64,000 bases of DNA, taken from positions 124,001 to 188,000 of the forward strand of contig JAXMDC010000002.1 in assembly GCA_046349035.1 (NCBI GenBank). Reading direction: 5' to 3'. Each line of letters opens with the position of its first letter. The stretch's first letter is position 1. This document shows positions 60,973-64,000 of this stretch, in pieces. The stretch is from JAXMDC01 sp046349035 (GTDB lineage: Bacteria > Pseudomonadota > Alphaproteobacteria > Rhizobiales > Kaistiaceae). The position numbers were made by a program, and so were the translations under genes. The notes below the pieces were generated by a model that did no database searches, was not told where the DNA came from, and was given only the letters and a program-made list of their open reading frames with translations.

Positions 60973-61467
60973 GATGGCGTCTCCTGGTGGTTTGGATTTG
61001 TCGTCCGCGCCTGTTACGAGCCGGCGAGCGTTTCGGTTACATCGCGGCGAGGAAAATCGCTCTCGCGCCAACACGAATGCGTGAATGCCCCGAACGCCCT
61101 GCCCGCCGTCCTCCACGAGAGTGTCTGTCTGACAGCAGCGACATTTTCAGCACGACATGAAGTGGGGTGACCGCCGCCTTTGCGCACTGTTCGTAGTTGC
61201 TCGTTCATTGCATGACTGATCGGCAAGATGCGCATAACCCTATCCAACCGAAGTAAGTGTCGGGTAGCGAACAGTTGGCAGCCAGAACGCTCCGTCCGAA
61301 AGCGTCGTTAGAAATGCCCTTAGAAAAAGAAGTGCCCCTCCGCAGCCGCTCCGGGGGTGGGGACGAGCGGCCTGCGAAGGGGCGTGGGGGCGGGATCACC
61401 CCCGTCCCGGCGGGAGGTGCCGGGGGGTCTGGAGCCGCCGGCCTCGCCGGCGGGAAATCGCTATGCT
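60973..61467. other. Intergenic region, 495 bases
   Basis: This region holds the promoter of copy A and the end of copy B. Clear elements are a terminator at 61320-61383 and a perfect hairpin CCGCCGGC/GCCGGCGG (61435-61453) just after copy B. It is G-rich between 61350 and 61440. No gene is seen. Confidence 0.5.
61320..61383 (-). terminator. Rho-independent terminator of copy B
   Basis: A near-perfect long inverted repeat (61334-61350 with 61366-61383, arms of 17-18 bases) is followed on the minus strand by CTTCTTTTTCT. It lies 85 bases downstream of the copy B stop. Confidence 0.8.
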
Positions 61468-61797
61468 TTAGTTCTGGGTGGTGGTGTCCTCATCGGCCGG
61501 GCTGCGCGGCGCCAGCGTCTCGGCCAGCTTGAAGCTCGCGCAGTAGGTCACCGCATCCGCCGGATAGCCAACCGGGTTGGAGAGGAGAACGCCGCAGCGT
61601 GTCTCGACGTCGGTCTTTTCGCTGCCGGAAAGGTTGGTGGCGAAGGGCACCAGCGCCATGGCGTCGCTTGGTTCGACAACCGGTACGCCGAGATCGGCCA
61701 ACGCCGCCGGACGCATCGGCGCCGCAGTCGTAAGGGTCGGCACGGCAGTGAGGGCGAGCAACGCAACGAGCGGCAGCGTGGGAGTGAGTTTCAGCAT
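61468..61797 (-). CDS. Small secreted protein, family copy B
   Basis: This 109-residue protein has a signal peptide (1-25, ending in TAAP) and an RGGAC-type ribosome site (GAGGAC). It shares with copy A the blocks RPAALADLGVPVVE and ETRCGVLLSNPVGYPADAVTYCASFKLA, including the two cysteines. It ends in a short acidic tail (DEDTTTQN). The two genes are in the same direction but separated by 495 bases and a terminator, so they are separate transcripts. Confidence 0.7.
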   Translation of the reverse strand: MLKLTPTLPLVALLALTAVPTLTTAAPMRPAALADLGVPVVEPSDAMALVPFATNLSGSEKTDVETRCGVLLSNPVGYPADAVTYCASFKLAETLAPRSPADEDTTTQN

Positions 61798-62218
61798 GGT
61801 GTCCTCGCAATTTGGTTGGTGAATCGGAATCGCGCCGACGCGCCAGCGTTCGATTACCTACCGGCAATCGATCGGCCGCCACTTCCGCCCGGATGGCTGC
61901 CCGCTATTGGCTCGGGGCGAGACCCCGTACTGTCATCCCCAACGGCGGAAGATTATCCCGCCATTCCGTGTGAGATGATTAAGTGGGGCGTTCGCGCCGA
62001 AATGCAAATGAACAAAAGATAATGTTGCCGATCAGCCGGCCGCATGTTGGCGCTAGAAGCGCCGGTATCAACTTCAAGGGAGCGTGCCCTCAAGTTGTTG
62101 TGAAGATTGTTGCTGCGTCACGCGCTTGGCGCGTGGAGTCGCCACCGGGCACCGCGACGGCTAAGAGCATGGCTGCGCGGGGACGCGCGGGCGCGATATG
62201 GCGGCCGAGGAGAGCACG
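61798..62218. other. Divergent intergenic region, 421 bases, with three hairpins
   Basis: Upstream of the VOC gene three hairpins follow each other: GGCGCT/AGCGCC (62049-62063), CAACTT..AGGG/CCCT..AAGTTG (62069-62097) and CACGCGC/GCGCGTG (62119-62135). They could form a structured leader. No known riboswitch motif or gene is recognised. Confidence 0.5.
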
Positions 62219-62605
62219 ATGAAATTAGGCTATGTCATCCTCTATGTGCCTGACGTGGCGGCGGCGGTTGCCTTCTACGAGGAGGCCTTCGGGCTCAAGC
62301 GCCGCTTCCTGCACGAGAGCGGTCAGTACGCCGAGCTCGAGACCGGCGAAACCGCGCTCGCTTTCGCGCACGAGGACCTCGCGGCGACCAACGCGCCGTT
62401 CCGCCCGACCCGTCCAGCGGATGAAGCGCCGGCCGTAGAAGTCGCGCTCGTCACCGGCGACGTCGCCGCGGCTTACAAGCGTGCCGTCGCCGCCGGCGCC
62501 ACCGCGGTCGCCAAGCCGAAGACCAAGCCCTGGGGTCAGGTCGTCTCCTATGTCCGCGACCGCAACGGCTTCCTCGTCGAGATCTGCAGCGCGGTGTCCG
62601 GATGA
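62219..62605 (+). CDS. VOC-superfamily (glyoxalase-like) protein
   Basis: An AGGAGAG ribosome site precedes the ATG. The 128-residue protein is one glyoxalase/bleomycin-resistance fold: KLGYVILYVPDVAAAVAFYE, ETGETALAF and VSYVRDRNGFLVEIC, with a possible metal ligand Glu in the last. It could be a dioxygenase, lyase or binding protein. It overlaps the next gene by four bases. Confidence 0.87.
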   Translation: MKLGYVILYVPDVAAAVAFYEEAFGLKRRFLHESGQYAELETGETALAFAHEDLAATNAPFRPTRPADEAPAVEVALVTGDVAAAYKRAVAAGATAVAKPKTKPWGQVVSYVRDRNGFLVEICSAVSG

Positions 62606-62916
62606 GACCGGCGGCGTCGCGGCGATCGCCGGCCGCGAAGCGGGCCGATCCTTTGCTCGCCCTCCGCAACATCGGCCCCGCGGCGCGCGCCGATCTCCGC
62701 CTCCTTGGCATTGACACGCCTGCCCAGCTTGCCGAGCGCGAGCCGGATGCGCTCTATCGCGAACTCGCCCGCCGCACGGGGGCCCGCCACGATCCCTGCG
62801 TCTGGGATGTCTTTGCCGCCGCGATCCACGAAGCGCGAACCGGGGAGGCGCTGGCGTGGTGGCGCTTCACACCCCTCCGCAAGGCTCGCCAAGCCCGCGG
62901 CGAGTTCCCCGGTTAG
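62602..62916 (+). CDS. Cdd1 (pathogenicity locus) family helix-hairpin-helix protein
   Basis: This 104-residue protein has the Cdd1 layout: DPLLALRNIGPAARADLRLL (helix-hairpin-helix-like), LYRELARRTGARHDPCVWDVF and the conserved end AWWRFTPLRKA. It resembles TfoX C-terminal-type domains. The start overlaps the VOC stop (ATGA). Function is not established. Confidence 0.83.
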   Translation: MRPAASRRSPAAKRADPLLALRNIGPAARADLRLLGIDTPAQLAEREPDALYRELARRTGARHDPCVWDVFAAAIHEARTGEALAWWRFTPLRKARQARGEFPG

Positions 62917-63001
62917 CTTTGCCGCGGTCAACCGTTGTTGTAGCGCCGCCTGAAGTGGCAATGATGCGCCCGCGTAACCGACCGACGATATCGCGACCCC
63001 G

Positions 63002-63529
63002 ATGACCAAGCCGCCCGCCGCGCCGCTTCGCCCATACCACGTTCTGTTTCTGTGCACCGGCAACTCGGCGCGCTCGATCATGGCCGAAGCGATCCTCAAT
63101 CTCGCCGGCCGCGGCCAACGCTTTGTCGCCTACAGCGCCGGCAGCCACCCCAAGGGCGCGGTGCATCCCGAAACGGTGAACCTTCTGACCGGGCTCGGCT
63201 ACGACCACTCCGCGCTCCGCTCCAAATCCTGGGACGAATTCGCCGCGCCCGAGGCGCCGCCAATCGACTTCGTCATCACGCTTTGCGACGAGGCCGCCGG
63301 CGAGGCTTGCCCGCTGTTCTTCGGCGCGCCGCTCCGCTCGCACTGGCCGACCCCCGACCCCGCTCGTCCGGCCGGCGGCGACTCACCCGCCACCGCGCAC
63401 GCCCGCGCTTACTGGCTGCTCGAACAGCGCATGAAGCGCCTCCTGGAATCGCCGGAGGCGCTGGACCGCGCCGCGCTTGCCGATCGCATCGCCGCCATCG
63501 GCCGCCTCGCCTTTACGCGGCGGAGCTAG
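63002..63529 (+). CDS. arsC: Arsenate reductase ArsC / low-molecular-weight phosphatase family
   Basis: The protein has the phosphatase-loop signature LFLCTGNSARSIMAEAIL near residue 16 (Cys-X5-Arg), then AYSAGSHPKGAVHPETV and ITLCDEAAGEACPLFFGAP. The Cys pair in CDEAAGEAC matches the thioredoxin-linked ArsC group. It reduces arsenate to arsenite in the cytosol. No arsB or arsenic regulator is adjacent; the ArsR at 32.7 kb lacks metal-binding cysteines. Confidence 0.88.
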   Translation: MTKPPAAPLRPYHVLFLCTGNSARSIMAEAILNLAGRGQRFVAYSAGSHPKGAVHPETVNLLTGLGYDHSALRSKSWDEFAAPEAPPIDFVITLCDEAAGEACPLFFGAPLRSHWPTPDPARPAGGDSPATAHARAYWLLEQRMKRLLESPEALDRAALADRIAAIGRLAFTRRS

Positions 63530-63535
63530 AAGCGG

Positions 63536-64000
63536 TTGACCCGGCGCCTGCGCTCGCTCGACCCTGCGACCTTCATCGCCGAGAACACGCGCCTTGAGCC
63601 GGTCCCCCGCATACCGGAGATCGCCGTCTACACCGCGCATGAGGCGACCGGCCTCTGGCGCGTCGCCGAGGCGAGCGGCGAGGCCGACCCTCCGCCGCCC
63701 TATTGGGCCTTCCCCTGGGCCGGCGGCCTGGCCCTGGCGCGGCATCTCCTCGACCGTCCGGACTGCGTCGCCGGCCGGCGCGTCCTCGACCTTGGCACCG
63801 GCTCCGGCCTCGTCGCCATCGCCGCGATGAAGGCCGGCGCGGCGGCGGTGGTGGCCGCCGATATCGATCGCTTCGCCGCCGCCGCGGCGCGGATCAACGC
63901 CGCCGCCAACGGCGTCCATGTCACGGTGCGGCAGGAGGATCTGACCGGCGGCCCGCCGCTCGGGGTCGATGTCGTCCTGGTCGGCGACCTCTTCTACGGC
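63536..64000 (+). CDS. Class I SAM-dependent methyltransferase, 3' end outside the window
   Basis: The frame starts with TTG at 63536, seven bases after the arsC stop with a GGAG ribosome site, and is open to the right edge. The SAM motif VLDLGTGSGLVAIAAMKAG and the following AADIDRFAAAA are clear, and GLALARHLLD precedes them. This order resembles the ETFB lysine/PrmA-type protein methyltransferases. The C-terminus is not visible. Confidence 0.78.
   Translation, partial: MTRRLRSLDPATFIAENTRLEPVPRIPEIAVYTAHEATGLWRVAEASGEADPPPPYWAFPWAGGLALARHLLDRPDCVAGRRVLDLGTGSGLVAIAAMKAGAAAVVAADIDRFAAAAARINAAANGVHVTVRQEDLTGGPPLGVDVVLVGDLFYG

Noticed and set aside
61350..61440. G-quadruplex in the G-rich spacer
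   Set aside because: The G-runs are irregular and fully explained by two stable hairpins.

Overview
This is a high-GC chromosomal stretch with no transposase, integrase, phage gene, CRISPR array, rRNA or tRNA that I could find. The gene types point to an alphaproteobacterium, most likely of the order Hyphomicrobiales. The clues are two PleC/PdhS-type histidine kinases, Omp25/RopB-like outer-membrane barrels, an EcfG-type (GGAAC-N16-CGTT) promoter, an FnrL/FixK-type box, a TIGR02281-type membrane retropepsin, DUF1289 and DUF2855 proteins, and a strong bias to GTG/ATG starts with GC-rich third positions. I do not name a genus.

Layout. 1-10.6 kb: a low-complexity Arg/Asp/Asn/Tyr protein at the left edge, a PleC-like kinase, then a long minus-strand run of pepN, a Tat-exported DUF1080 protein, a PQQ alcohol dehydrogenase, its c-type cytochrome and a secreted pentapeptide-repeat protein. 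11-19.9 kb: a secreted alpha/beta hydrolase, an FkbM methyltransferase, a CHASE4-like/GGDEF/EAL protein, a RibD-like reductase, a secreted protein, and two ion antiporter-type transporters (IT superfamily and NhaA). 20-25 kb: a redox island. A class II cytochrome c preceded by an FNR/FixK box and a YVTN beta-propeller face a three-gene minus-strand cassette (FMN-binding membrane protein, ApbE flavin transferase, RnfD/NqrB-like membrane domain fused to a ferredoxin-NADP reductase module). 25-30 kb: two outer-membrane barrels bracket a tandem pair of equal-length adenylate-forming enzymes. 30-38 kb: two Sel1 proteins, an ArsR/SRPBCC operon with a palindromic operator, TfoX-N, a broken metallophosphoesterase, dusA, a TauE/SafE permease, and soxR with a clear SoxR box. 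38-43 kb: PilZ, retropepsin, patatin, a degenerate CobS next to an intact CobT, and a toxin-antitoxin pair whose ParE toxin is frameshifted.

43-64 kb: a large secreted alpha/beta hydrolase, a second PleC/PdhS-like kinase, a uracil-DNA glycosylase family protein, an Lrp regulator, DUF2855, DUF1194, an EcfG-controlled DUF4142-cupredoxin pair, AlkD, a beta-hydroxyacid dehydrogenase, Mrp, an EamA exporter, DUF971, a protealysin-type M4 protease followed directly by its emfourin-type inhibitor, a dienelactone hydrolase-like protein, two paralogous small secreted proteins, VOC, Cdd1, ArsC and an incomplete methyltransferase.

The most interesting units are (i) the RnfD-FNR/ApbE/FMN cassette opposite an oxygen-regulated cytochrome, which looks like a compact NAD(P)H-to-periplasm electron pathway; (ii) a PQQ dehydrogenase that carries the lanthanide-type Asp but lacks the usual vicinal cysteines; (iii) the protease-inhibitor pair; (iv) the CobS homologue without its acidic motifs; and (v) several well-formed regulatory palindromes. 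All functional statements come from reading motifs and context; no database search was possible.
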